Source: Erythrobacter litoralis
GTDB lineage: Bacteria > Pseudomonadota > Alphaproteobacteria > Sphingomonadales > Sphingomonadaceae
Reading direction: 5' to 3'
Assembly (NCBI RefSeq): GCF_029760855.1
Contig: NZ_SOSI01000001.1
Span: forward strand, 1 to 64,000
Length of the DNA: 64,000 nucleotides
The notes below the pieces were generated by a model. That model had not been told where the DNA came from, ran no database searches, and saw only the letters and a program-made list of their open reading frames with translations. The position numbers and the translations under genes are program-made. Below are positions 47,751-56,619 of the stretch, piece by piece (the first letter of the stretch is position 1; every line of letters starts with the position of its first letter).

Positions 47751-49369
47751 ACCGTCCGTTCGAACTTCCGACTGCCGATGCGCAGCCCCAAAGCGATCTG
47801 CCGTGGTGGAAGGGTGCGACGATCTACCAGATCTATCCGCGCAGTTTCATGGATTCCAACGGCGATGGCATCGGCGACCTGCCCGGCATCACACAGCGCT
47901 TGCCTTACGTCGCCAGCCTTGGCGTCGACGCGATCTGGATCAGCCCGTTCTTCGTCTCCCCGATGAAGGATTTCGGTTACGACGTGGCTGACTACTGCGA
48001 CGTCGATCCGATCTTCGGCACGCTCGACGATTTCGACACGCTGACGGCGGAAGCCCACCGGCTAGGCCTTAAGGTGCTGATCGACCAGGTCTATTCCCAT
48101 ACGTCGGACGAGCATCCGTGGTTTTCCGCCAGCCGCAGCTCCGCCACGAACGAGAAGGCAGATTGGTACGTCTGGGCCGACGCCAAGACCGAAGGCTCTC
48201 CGCCTACCAACTGGCAATCCGTCTTCGGCGGGCCGGCATGGACATGGGATGCGCGGCGCGGCCAGTATTACCTGCACAATTTCCTGAGTTCGCAGCCGCA
48301 GCTCAACCTGCATAATCGTGAGGTGCAGGATGCGATCCTAGGCGTCATGCGGTTCTGGCTGGAGCGCGGTGTGGACGGGTTCCGCATCGATGCGCTGAAC
48401 TTCGCAATGCACGACCCGCAGCTGCGCGATAATCCGCCAGCACCGGACACTGGCAAACCGCGCACCCGCCCGTTCGATTTTCAGCTTAAGACCTACAATC
48501 AGAGCCATGCGGACATTCCTGCCTTCATCCGCCGCATTCGCGCACTGACCGACGCATTCGACGGCACCTTCACCGTCGCCGAAGTAGGCGGTGACGATGC
48601 GGAGCGGGAAATGAAACTGTTCACCCACGGCGAGGCGCATCTCAACTCCGCCTATAGCTTCGCCTTCCTTTACGCCGATGCACTGACGCCCGAACTGGTC
48701 TGCAAGGCATTGTCCGAATGGCCGGACGAGGCCGACATGGGGTGGCCGAGTTGGGCCTTCGAAAACCACGACGCGCCCCGCGCGCTTAGCCGATGGTGCG
48801 AACCCGAACATCGCGACGCCTTCGCGCGGATGAAAATACTGCTGCTTGCCTGCCTGCGCGGAAATGCGATCCTGTATTACGGCGAGGAACTCGGGCTGAC
48901 GCAGGTCGATATCCCGTTCGACCAGCTCCACGATCCCGAAGCCATCGCCAACTGGCCATTAACCCTCAGCCGGGACGGCGCACGCACCCCAATGCCGTGG
49001 ACGACGCAAAGCCCCGATGGCGGGTTCGGATCCGATAACGCATGGCTGCCCCTTGGCGAGGAGAACCATGCCCGAGCCGTCGACCGGCAGGAAGCGAACG
49101 AGAATTCGCTGCTCAATTTTACGCGCCGCGTGCTCGAATTGCGAAAGGCCAACTCGGCGTTGCACCATGGATCGGTCCGTTCCTGCCGAGCAGATGGTGC
49201 GCTGCTGGACATGGTGCGGGAAAGCGATGGGCAAACGCTGCGTTGCCTGTTCAACATCGGACCCGACCCGATCCAAATCCCCGACGGGAATGGCAGTACG
49301 CTCCTTCGTACTCACGAGGCCGAGCCCGGACACCTCCCCCCATACGCCGCGCTGATACTGGAGATCTGA
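47747..49369 (+). CDS. Cytoplasmic GH13 alpha-glucosidase
   Basis: A 540-residue GH13 enzyme without a signal peptide. It has the oligo-1,6/alpha-1,4-glucosidase form: WWKGATIYQIYPRSFMDSNGDGIGDLPGI at the N-terminus, nucleophile Asp in DGFRIDALNF, Glu in TVAEVGGDD and Asp in FENHDAPRAL. It releases glucose from short maltodextrins in the cytoplasm after MFS import. The ATG overlaps the previous stop (ATGA), and GH97 follows two bases later, so the enzymes are translationally packed. Confidence 0.93.
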   Translation: MNRPFELPTADAQPQSDLPWWKGATIYQIYPRSFMDSNGDGIGDLPGITQRLPYVASLGVDAIWISPFFVSPMKDFGYDVADYCDVDPIFGTLDDFDTLTAEAHRLGLKVLIDQVYSHTSDEHPWFSASRSSATNEKADWYVWADAKTEGSPPTNWQSVFGGPAWTWDARRGQYYLHNFLSSQPQLNLHNREVQDAILGVMRFWLERGVDGFRIDALNFAMHDPQLRDNPPAPDTGKPRTRPFDFQLKTYNQSHADIPAFIRRIRALTDAFDGTFTVAEVGGDDAEREMKLFTHGEAHLNSAYSFAFLYADALTPELVCKALSEWPDEADMGWPSWAFENHDAPRALSRWCEPEHRDAFARMKILLLACLRGNAILYYGEELGLTQVDIPFDQLHDPEAIANWPLTLSRDGARTPMPWTTQSPDGGFGSDNAWLPLGEENHARAVDRQEANENSLLNFTRRVLELRKANSALHHGSVRSCRADGALLDMVRESDGQTLRCLFNIGPDPIQIPDGNGSTLLRTHEAEPGHLPPYAALILEI

Positions 49370-49371
49370 CC

Positions 49372-51402
49372 ATGCGCTATCTCGTCGCCGTCCTTGCCCT
49401 GACCTGTTCGCACGCGGCGCTCGCCGGGACGATCACCTCGCCCGACGGCACGATCTCGGCAACGCTCAATGTCGACAACGAAGGCAAGCCGTTGTGGTCC
49501 GTTACCCGCAACGGTGCCGAACTAATCGCTCCGTCCGGCCTAGGCTTCAACATCGAGGACGAGGATCCGCTGCGCCGTAATTTCGAACTCGTGTCCGAAA
49601 CCATCGACAGCGCGGAGGAGACGTGGGAGCAACCGTGGGGCGAGCGCCGCTACGTCACCGACCACCACAACGAACTCGCCGCGACCTTTCGCCAAAAGGA
49701 CGATATGGCGCGCGAATTCACCGTGCGGATGCGCGTGTTCGATAACGGCGTCGGCTTCCGCTACGAATTTCCAGAGCGCGCCGACAAACCCGAAACCCGC
49801 ATCGCCGAGGAGTTGACCGAGTTCAACATCGCGCCCGAAGGCGAGGCTTGGTGGATCCAGGCGGGCGACTGGAACCGCTACGAATATCTCTATCACAATA
49901 CGCCGATCGAGGCGGTGAGCGTCGCGCATACTCCGATTACCTTTCGCACGGCGGACGGCACGCATATGTCGCTGCACGAAGCGGCGTTGGTCGACTATTC
50001 GGGCATGTGGCTGCAACGCATGGACGGCCGCCGCTTCCGCTCCACCCTCGCCCCTTCCAGCCGCGGGGCAAAAGTCGTTCGCACCGGCGCCTTTACCACG
50101 CCATGGCGCACGCTGCGTATCGCGCCCGACGCCGCCGGACTGGTCGAGAACGATCTCGAACTCAACCTCAACGAGCCGAACAAGCTGGGTGATGTCAGCT
50201 GGTTCGAGCCCGCCAAGTATATCGGCATCTGGTGGGGCATGATCTCCAACCGCTGGACCTGGGCGCAGGGCGACCGCCACGGCGCGACCACCGAGCGGAC
50301 CAAGCAATACATGGACTTCGCCGCAAAGCATGGTTTTCGCGGCGTGCTGGTCGAAGGGTGGGACTATGGCTGGGACGGCACGTGGTTCGGCAATGGGCGC
50401 GATTTCAGCTTCACCGAAGCTTATCCCGACTTCGATCTGAAGGCTGTAACCGACTACGGCCGAGAGAAAGGCGTGCGCTTGATCGGCCACCACGAAACCG
50501 GTGGCAACATCGCCAATTACGAAGCGCAGCTGGCCGATGCTATGGCACTATACGGCCGCCTCGGCGTCGACCTCGTCAAAACCGGCTACGTCGCCGATGC
50601 CGGCTCGATCATCTCCTGCAATGCCGACATCGCGGCCCCGTGTGAGGGGCAGGTGATGGAATGGCACGACGGCCAGCGACAGGTGCAGCATCACCTGCGC
50701 GTTGTGGAGGAAGCGGCGAAGAACAGGGTCGCCGTCAATCCGCACGAACCGGTCAAGGATACGGGCCTGCGCCGCACATACCCCAACTGGGTCGCACGCG
50801 AAGGGGCGCGGGGGCAGGAATACAATGCCTGGGGCGCATTCTCGAACGGTCCGGATCACGAGCCGACGCTGGTTTACACGCGCATGCTCAGCGGCCCGAT
50901 GGATTACACACCCGGCGTGCTTAGCCTGAAGGGCGACAACGACGTGCCGATGGCCTCGACACTGGCGAAGCAGCTTGGCCTGTACCTCGCAATCTACTCG
51001 CCGATCCAGATGGCGGCGGACTTCATCGAAAGCTTGGCCGAGCATCCGCGTGAGCTCGAATTCATCAAGGCCGTGCCGGCGGACTGGGCGGAAAGCCACC
51101 TCGTGGCGGGCGAAGTGGGTGATTATGCTATCTTTGCGCGCAAGGATCGCAATTCCGAAGATTGGTATGCAGGCGGCATTAACGATGCGACGAAGCGCGA
51201 CGTGACGCTCGATTTCGGCTTCCTCGATCCGGGTAAGGCCTACCGCGCTACCGTCTGGAAGGACGGCGAGGGCGCGACCTACGAGACCGAGGCCCGCCAC
51301 CGCATTGCTTACGACACTTTTATTGTCCGCGCGGGCGAAGCGCACACTTTCACCCTCGCCCCGGGCGGCGGGCTCGCCATCCGCCTCGAACCTGCGCGGT
51401 GA
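49372..51402 (+). CDS. GH97 alpha-glucosidase
   Basis: A 676-residue GH97 enzyme with a Sec signal (VAVLALTCSHAALA-G). It has an N-terminal beta-sandwich, a catalytic barrel with GVLVEGWDYGWDGTWF, and the late Glu-rich block NPHEPVKDTGLRRTYPNW plus REGARGQEYNAW that corresponds to the glutamates used by inverting GH97 enzymes such as SusB. A C-terminal beta-domain completes it. It cuts alpha-glucosidic bonds from the non-reducing end in the periplasm. It needs calcium in known members. It is coupled to the next gene by GTGA. Confidence 0.92.
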   Translation: MRYLVAVLALTCSHAALAGTITSPDGTISATLNVDNEGKPLWSVTRNGAELIAPSGLGFNIEDEDPLRRNFELVSETIDSAEETWEQPWGERRYVTDHHNELAATFRQKDDMAREFTVRMRVFDNGVGFRYEFPERADKPETRIAEELTEFNIAPEGEAWWIQAGDWNRYEYLYHNTPIEAVSVAHTPITFRTADGTHMSLHEAALVDYSGMWLQRMDGRRFRSTLAPSSRGAKVVRTGAFTTPWRTLRIAPDAAGLVENDLELNLNEPNKLGDVSWFEPAKYIGIWWGMISNRWTWAQGDRHGATTERTKQYMDFAAKHGFRGVLVEGWDYGWDGTWFGNGRDFSFTEAYPDFDLKAVTDYGREKGVRLIGHHETGGNIANYEAQLADAMALYGRLGVDLVKTGYVADAGSIISCNADIAAPCEGQVMEWHDGQRQVQHHLRVVEEAAKNRVAVNPHEPVKDTGLRRTYPNWVAREGARGQEYNAWGAFSNGPDHEPTLVYTRMLSGPMDYTPGVLSLKGDNDVPMASTLAKQLGLYLAIYSPIQMAADFIESLAEHPRELEFIKAVPADWAESHLVAGEVGDYAIFARKDRNSEDWYAGGINDATKRDVTLDFGFLDPGKAYRATVWKDGEGATYETEARHRIAYDTFIVRAGEAHTFTLAPGGGLAIRLEPAR

Positions 51403-52313
51403 GAACGCTCGCCCTGCTGCTGGCAATGTTGCTCGCCGCATGCGCTACACCGGGCACCGGCGGGCCCGGTTCGCCCGCGCGGTACGTCGAGATCGAGCAA
51501 ATGGCGGCAGTCGGCCTTCCCGATCAGCGGCTGACCATCTGGCTGCCCCCGGGGTACGACGATTCCGGCAAGCGATATCCGGTCCTTTACATGCATGATG
51601 GGCATAATTTGTTCGATCCCGCCGTCTCCAATTTCGACAAAGTTTGGGCGGCAGATGCGGCCATGCTCGAAGCAATGGATGCGGGCGTCGAACCGCATAT
51701 CATCGTGGGCATCTGGGCACAAGGCGAGGACCGCTATCGCCAGTACCTGCCGCAATCGCTGTATGAAATGGCCTATGGCACGCCGCGCGCGGCGATGGAC
51801 GCGATGATCGAGGACGCACCGCTGGGTGCCGCCTATCTCGACTGGCTTGCAGGTCCGTTGCGCACTTGGATCGATGCGACCTACCGCACGAAAACCGGGC
51901 GGGATTCCACCGCGATTATAGGTTCGAGCATGGGTGGTCTGATGTCGTGCTACGCCTTCCTGGAACGCCCCGACATCTACGGCCGGGCCGGTTGCATTTC
52001 GTCGCACTGGTCGGCCGCTGACCCCGAGGCGGTGGGAAATGCCAACTCCGACCTGATCGCCCTGTGGGATATGTGGTTTGCCGATCGACTGGGGGAGCCC
52101 GATGGTCGCAAGGTCTGGATGGACCACGGCACCGAAACGCTCGATGCTTATTACGCGCCGTACCAGAGGGCGATCGACGCCCGTTTCCGCGCGCAGGGCT
52201 GGCGAGAAGGCCGGGACTTTCGCAGCGAGGTTTACAATGGCGCGGCGCATGAAGAGAATGCGTGGGCAGCGCGCTTGCCGCAAGTGTTCATCTGGCTGCT
52301 GGCGAAAGAATGA
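51399..52313 (+). CDS. Putative esterase lipoprotein (alpha/beta hydrolase, esterase D-like)
   Basis: A 304-residue alpha/beta-hydrolase with a GTG start and a lipoprotein signal (ALLLAMLLAAC, Cys15). The nucleophile is in AIIGSSMGGLMS. VLYMHDGHNLFD is the oxyanion part, and the end YNGAAHEENAW carries the likely His. This enterochelin/carbohydrate-esterase-like family in glucan operons has no settled substrate; it could deacylate modified glucans. It is sandwiched between GH97 and the halogenase with overlaps on both sides. Confidence 0.85.
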   Translation: MRTLALLLAMLLAACATPGTGGPGSPARYVEIEQMAAVGLPDQRLTIWLPPGYDDSGKRYPVLYMHDGHNLFDPAVSNFDKVWAADAAMLEAMDAGVEPHIIVGIWAQGEDRYRQYLPQSLYEMAYGTPRAAMDAMIEDAPLGAAYLDWLAGPLRTWIDATYRTKTGRDSTAIIGSSMGGLMSCYAFLERPDIYGRAGCISSHWSAADPEAVGNANSDLIALWDMWFADRLGEPDGRKVWMDHGTETLDAYYAPYQRAIDARFRAQGWREGRDFRSEVYNGAAHEENAWAARLPQVFIWLLAKE

Positions 52314-53806
52314 GCGAAGACATGCCGCCGCATATCGTCGTTCTCGGCGGCGGCAGCGCGGGCTGGATTACCGCCTGCCTTCTTCACCGCGAACTGGCAC
52401 CGCGCGGGGCGGAGGTCACGCTGGTGGAAAGCACCGACATCGGCATCATCGGCGTCGGCGAAGGGTCGACACCGCAATTGAAGGCGTTCTTCGACCACCT
52501 CGGCGTTGCCGAACGCGAATGGATGCAAGCCTGCGACGCGACCTACAAGCTCGGCATCCGCTTCGCCGGATGGAGTGAACGCCCAGGCTACGAAAGCTAT
52601 TTCCATCCCTTCCCCGGCCCGGTGGATTTGCACACCGAACCGGGTTTCATCCGCAATTGCGCCCTGAAACGACGCGGCTTCGACGTGCCTGCCCATCCCG
52701 ACGATTGGTTCCTAGCGGCTCGATTGGCCGAAGCCAAAAAAAGCCCGCACCCCTCCGTCACTTTCCCCTTCCCGCCAAGCTACGGCTACCATTTCGATGC
52801 GTACAAGCTCGGCGCATTCCTGCGGAATTGGGGCAAGCGAGAGGGCATCGTCCACCGCGATCTGCGCGTGGACGAGGTAGAACTCGGTGCGGATGGCGAT
52901 GTCGCGGCGCTTCGCTGCGAGAGCGGCGAACGTTTGGCCGGCGACCTGTTCGTCGATTGCTCGGGCTTCGTCTCGCTTATCGCGCAGCAGGCGCACGGTG
53001 TGCCGTTTGTCTCCTATGCCGATAGCCTTCTCAACGATGCGGCCGTTGTCATGCCCACTGCGCACGTGAGCCCCGCCAAACCGCAGACAGATAGCGTTGC
53101 AATGGAGGCCGGCTGGCGGTGGCGGATCCCGCTCACCGAACGTGTCGGCAATGGCTACGTCTACTCTTCCCGGTTCCGCTCATCGGACGAAGCGGAAGCC
53201 GAATTGCGCCGCAGCTTGGGATCTTCGGGCGACGGGATCGATGCGCGGCATTTGAAGATGAAAGTTGGCCGGGTCCGCGAAACTTGGCACGGGAACTGCC
53301 TCGCTGCCGGGCTTGCGCAGGGGTTCATCGAACCGCTGGAGGCGACCGCGCTTCATATCGCGATCGTCACCGCGCTCGAATTTGCGCAGGCTTACGGTTC
53401 CGCCGGCTTCGAACCTACGCACCGCGAAACCTTCAATACGCGCATTGCGCGCCGTTACGACGGGATTCGCGATTACATCACCGCGCATTACCGCCTGAAC
53501 CGCCGAACCGACACGGCCTACTGGCGCGAAGGAGCCGCGAACGACGCGCTGTCCGACGAATTGAAGGCGATGATGTCTGCCTGGTTCACGCATCGCGACA
53601 TCGCCGAGGCGGTGGCGGAGATTTACGGTCCGGCCTCGCCCTACCCCGCCATGAGCTGGCACTGCCTGTTCGCCGGCTACGGCACGTTTCCCTCAGACGA
53701 GAAAATGCAGCCGCCCCCGCCAAACGCAGGACCCGCCGATGCCGAGGCGGCGTACGCCATGCTGAGCGCCTGCCTCGGCAATTTCAGCGAATACGCAATC
53801 GGCTGA
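52310..53806 (+). CDS. Flavin-dependent tryptophan halogenase family protein
   Basis: A 498-residue protein with FAD-binding GGGSAGW (residues 13-19), the family block STDIGIIGVGEGSTPQL, the catalytic Lys80 in DATYKLGIRFAGW, the WxWxIP motif (GWRWRIPL) and the EPLEAT block that holds the paired Glu. These are the core residues of flavin halogenases. There is no signal peptide, so it is cytoplasmic. It overlaps the esterase stop (ATGA) and ends the glucan operon. Members beside TonB receptors in this group have no known substrate, so tryptophan is only the family name. No flavin reductase is next to it. Confidence 0.9.
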   Translation: MSEDMPPHIVVLGGGSAGWITACLLHRELAPRGAEVTLVESTDIGIIGVGEGSTPQLKAFFDHLGVAEREWMQACDATYKLGIRFAGWSERPGYESYFHPFPGPVDLHTEPGFIRNCALKRRGFDVPAHPDDWFLAARLAEAKKSPHPSVTFPFPPSYGYHFDAYKLGAFLRNWGKREGIVHRDLRVDEVELGADGDVAALRCESGERLAGDLFVDCSGFVSLIAQQAHGVPFVSYADSLLNDAAVVMPTAHVSPAKPQTDSVAMEAGWRWRIPLTERVGNGYVYSSRFRSSDEAEAELRRSLGSSGDGIDARHLKMKVGRVRETWHGNCLAAGLAQGFIEPLEATALHIAIVTALEFAQAYGSAGFEPTHRETFNTRIARRYDGIRDYITAHYRLNRRTDTAYWREGAANDALSDELKAMMSAWFTHRDIAEAVAEIYGPASPYPAMSWHCLFAGYGTFPSDEKMQPPPPNAGPADAEAAYAMLSACLGNFSEYAIG

Positions 53807-54703
53807 CTATTGCGGCTCCACCGGCGTCACTACTGTTTCGGTAGGCGTCGGATCGCCGGGCAGCACCAACGAGCCCTGCGCTTCCGATGCGGGCACACCC
53901 GTCGTCGGGATCGACTGAGGGATCGCTTCAGACGAGGCGGAAGACGCCGTTGTCGAGGCGTCCGTACCGACCGTGTTACCAATCGATGAAACCGATGGGT
54001 CGAGCGGATTATCGTATCCGACGGTCACCGTCTCTTCCGGCGGTGGGCCGTATTCCGAGTTCCACGCCGCCAAGTTCACACGGTACTGGTCGTAGGCCGC
54101 GAAGAACTGCTCGAACGCTGCTTCGACACGCGGAAGGGCAGCGGCCGAAAACGTATCCAGATTTTCGGGCACGATCGTCTGTGCTTCCAGGCTGATCTGG
54201 TAGGCAACGTCGCAGAACAGATCCTTCGCCGGTGGCAGGGCGTAGTAGTTGTAGACCTGCGTCATGTAGCTGTCCTGCACGTCGCGGAACGTCGCACCGT
54301 ATTTCTGGCGGAACTCAGCCTGCAGGGCGCGGTTCGTCGCGGAAAGCTGCTTGGCGTTGTTCGTCAGGTAGTTTCCGTAATTGTCGACCAGACCGGTGTA
54401 TTGCGGATCGAGACAATTGAGCGCGGCCACGTTGAGCGCCGAGCGCAGGTTCCACGTCGTCTGCGCCGGGGTCAGTCCCGTATTCACCGTCTGTCGCACG
54501 CCGAGGGGGCTCATCGGCGGAATGGCCATCGCTGCAACAGCGCCCATCGGCGGGGTCGGCTTGGGCGGTATGACGACCGGCGGCGGGGGCGGCGGCGGCG
54601 GCGGCGGCGGCGGAGGGGGCGGCGGCGCAGAACATGCGGCGATGGCGGCGAGACAGGCGGCAAGGCCTGCAATACGAACGGTTTGTGCTGAAACGCGGCT
54701 CAC
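53807..54703 (-). CDS. Proline-rich lipoprotein of unknown function
   Basis: A 298-residue protein with a lipoprotein signal (LAACLAAIAAC), then 16 consecutive prolines, then VVIPPKPTPP and a helical domain with two later cysteines (LNCLDPQ, LFCDVAY). The C-terminus is a Ser/Thr/Pro-rich tail. The proline run could span peptidoglycan, and it will need EF-P to be translated well. I recognize no catalytic motif. It abuts the convergent halogenase gene by one base. Confidence 0.75.
   Translation of the reverse strand: MSRVSAQTVRIAGLAACLAAIAACSAPPPPPPPPPPPPPPPPVVIPPKPTPPMGAVAAMAIPPMSPLGVRQTVNTGLTPAQTTWNLRSALNVAALNCLDPQYTGLVDNYGNYLTNNAKQLSATNRALQAEFRQKYGATFRDVQDSYMTQVYNYYALPPAKDLFCDVAYQISLEAQTIVPENLDTFSAAALPRVEAAFEQFFAAYDQYRVNLAAWNSEYGPPPEETVTVGYDNPLDPSVSSIGNTVGTDASTTASSASSEAIPQSIPTTGVPASEAQGSLVLPGDPTPTETVVTPVEPQ
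54578..54625 (-). repeat. Simple CGG-type triplet tract coding for 16 prolines
   Basis: The plus strand reads a nearly uninterrupted run of CGG triplets with a few GGG and AGG variants, which on the minus strand encode 16 consecutive Pro codons. Such a tract is prone to slippage in steps of three, so the number of prolines may vary between strains without frameshift. Confidence 0.9.
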
Positions 54704-54797
54704 GCGTGGACCCTCCTCGAGACTTCATGCCGTCATGCTTTACGCGGGATTGACGGAAGATGAAGCCGAGCCTTAGCGCGTTGTAGTCGCAAAGAAA

Positions 54798-54829
54798 ATG
54801 CCCGAAGCGCTGGATGGCGCTCCGGGCAT
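54798..54829 (-). terminator. Intrinsic terminator of the Bax-inhibitor-1 gene
   Basis: ATGCCCGAAGCGC and GCGCTCCGGGCAT pair with one mismatch around the loop TGGATG. On the minus strand the stem is followed by TTTTCTTT-like bases (plus strand AAAGAAA at 54791-54797), so it works in the direction of the gene that stops at 54868. It separates that gene from the proline-rich lipoprotein gene. Confidence 0.8.
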
Positions 54830-54867
54830 GATGTTCCGGTATTCCCGGCTGGTTCGACAGTGCGCGC

Positions 54868-55650
54868 TTATTCGCGGTTGCCGAGGAATTGCAGCAGGAA
54901 CATGAACAGGTTGATGAAGTCGAGATAGAGGCTGAGCGCACCCATGACGACCGCCTTGCCGGCATACTCCGTACCGCGAACGACCGAATATTCATGCTTC
55001 AGGCGCTGCGTATCGTAGGCGGTAAAGCCAGCGAAGATCAGCACGCCGAGGATGTTGATTACGAGACCCATCGCGCCCGACTGGAAGAAGAACGTGTTCA
55101 GCAGCATCGCGACGATGATGCCGATCAGGCCCATGAGCAGGAAGCTGCCCCAAGCCGAGAGGTTCTTCTTCGTAGTGTAGCCGAAAAGGCTCAAACCGGC
55201 GAAGGCCGCAGCCGACGCGAAGAAGGCCGTCGCGATCGATTCACCGGTATAGGTAGCGAAGATCGTCGACATCGATAGGCCGAACAGAACCGCGAAACCC
55301 CAGAACATCGCCTGAAGCGCGCCGGTGCTGAACCGCTGGATGCCGCCGAAGCTCATCACCAGGATAAAGCCGAGCGGCGCGAGCGAAATGATCCAGCCCA
55401 GCATGGTCGGTTGAATGGCCGTGCCGGCGGGCGTCTGCACCGCCTGATAAGCGGCGTTGAAAAACGGGCTGTTGACGAACAGCAGGGCGACGATGCCGGT
55501 CAGCAGCACGCCCGATGCCATCATGTTGTAGATCGACAGCATGTGACTGCGCAGCCCAGCGTCGAAAGTCTCACGCCGGGCAACGGCGTCGCCAGCGCGC
55601 GGTACGGTCGTGAACCCCCGCTTCTGGTCGGTGTCGTTCCAGTCGGCCAT
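54868..55650 (-). CDS. Bax inhibitor-1/YccA family membrane protein
   Basis: A 260-residue protein with seven membrane helices of the BI-1/TMBIM family. The charged N-terminal tail precedes LRSHMLSIYNMMASGVLLTGIVALL, and the conserved FTAYDTQRLKHEY with Asp near the C-terminal helix forms the calcium/proton-sensing site in known members. These act as calcium leak channels or stress modulators of membrane proteins. It ends at a clear terminator and is 132 bases from proC. Confidence 0.9.
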   Translation of the reverse strand: MADWNDTDQKRGFTTVPRAGDAVARRETFDAGLRSHMLSIYNMMASGVLLTGIVALLFVNSPFFNAAYQAVQTPAGTAIQPTMLGWIISLAPLGFILVMSFGGIQRFSTGALQAMFWGFAVLFGLSMSTIFATYTGESIATAFFASAAAFAGLSLFGYTTKKNLSAWGSFLLMGLIGIIVAMLLNTFFFQSGAMGLVINILGVLIFAGFTAYDTQRLKHEYSVVRGTEYAGKAVVMGALSLYLDFINLFMFLLQFLGNRE

Positions 55651-55782
55651 CTTGGCAAATCTCCTAAGAATGCGAGCGCGATGATCGGCCCGCTTACGTT
55701 ACGCAATATCGTGTTTTATGCCGCATAATTCAAGAGAAACCGGAAGCATTCCGGTTAACGGCGATCAACCACAAAACGGCGT

Positions 55783-56586
55783 TCAACCGCGGGCTTCGCG
55801 CGACATTTCCGCGCTGCGATCCTGCGCCGCCTTCAACGTTGCCTGCATCAGCTTGAACACCGCCTGATCGTCGTCCAGAACATCGAGACCGGCACGCGTG
55901 GTACCTCCGGGGCTCGCCACCCTGTCGGCCAGTGCCCCGGGATTGTCTGGCGAATGTGAGGCCAGCGCGGCCGCGCCCTCGACCATGGCCGTCGCCGTGC
56001 GAACGGCCTTGTCGTGCGGAAAGCCGAGCTCTTCGGCACCTTTCGCAAGCGCATCGATCATGCGGTAGACGAAGGCCGGGCCGCTTCCGGCGAGCGCCGT
56101 GAAGAGGTCGAAATCGTCTTCGCTCACCCATTCGGGCAAACCGAGAGGATCAAAGAAGCGAACGAGGCTGTCTTGGCCTTCCTCGTCAAGCCCGTCCTGC
56201 GCGAGGCCGACGGGCGACTTGCCAAGGGCAACCGCGAGGTTTGGCATGACCCGAACCACGCCCTGCGCCTGCGGGAAGCGCTTGCGCAGCGTTTCCAGCT
56301 CCACGCCCGCGAGGATCGAGAGTATGACGGTCCCCTGTCCGGCAAGCGGCCCGAGGCTTTCGGCGATATCGCCCAGCATGTGCGGCTTCACCCCGATCAG
56401 GATCGCATCGTAGTCGCCGCTCGTGGGCATCGCGTCGAGCGCGGTCACGCCGTCCGGATAGTCGCGCGGCGCGGGATCGAAGATCGTGAAGGCGGAGCCG
56501 GGCATGCCGCCCGCCAGCCACCCGTCGAGCATGGCCCCGGCCATGTTGCCGCAACCGATGAAGAGAATGTTGTCGAATTTTATCAT
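55783..56586 (-). CDS. proC: Pyrroline-5-carboxylate reductase
   Basis: A 267-residue ProC. The NAD(P) site is FIGCGNMAGAM (residues 9-19). The late block ALAGSGPAFVYRMIDALAKGAEELGFP and VASPGGTTRAGLDVL are family signatures. It makes proline from pyrroline-5-carboxylate in the cytoplasm. It follows a YbjN-domain gene on the same strand by 33 bases, and that pairing recurs in sphingomonads. Confidence 0.94.
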   Translation of the reverse strand: MIKFDNILFIGCGNMAGAMLDGWLAGGMPGSAFTIFDPAPRDYPDGVTALDAMPTSGDYDAILIGVKPHMLGDIAESLGPLAGQGTVILSILAGVELETLRKRFPQAQGVVRVMPNLAVALGKSPVGLAQDGLDEEGQDSLVRFFDPLGLPEWVSEDDFDLFTALAGSGPAFVYRMIDALAKGAEELGFPHDKAVRTATAMVEGAAALASHSPDNPGALADRVASPGGTTRAGLDVLDDDQAVFKLMQATLKAAQDRSAEMSREARG

Positions 56587-56619
56587 GGCGGAGCGCCTAC
56601 CAAAGCGCGCCGGCTGCGG

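Noticed and set aside
54578-54625. CRISPR or tandem repeat array
   Set aside because: It is a simple triplet run inside a coding region, with no spacers or repeated units beyond three bases.
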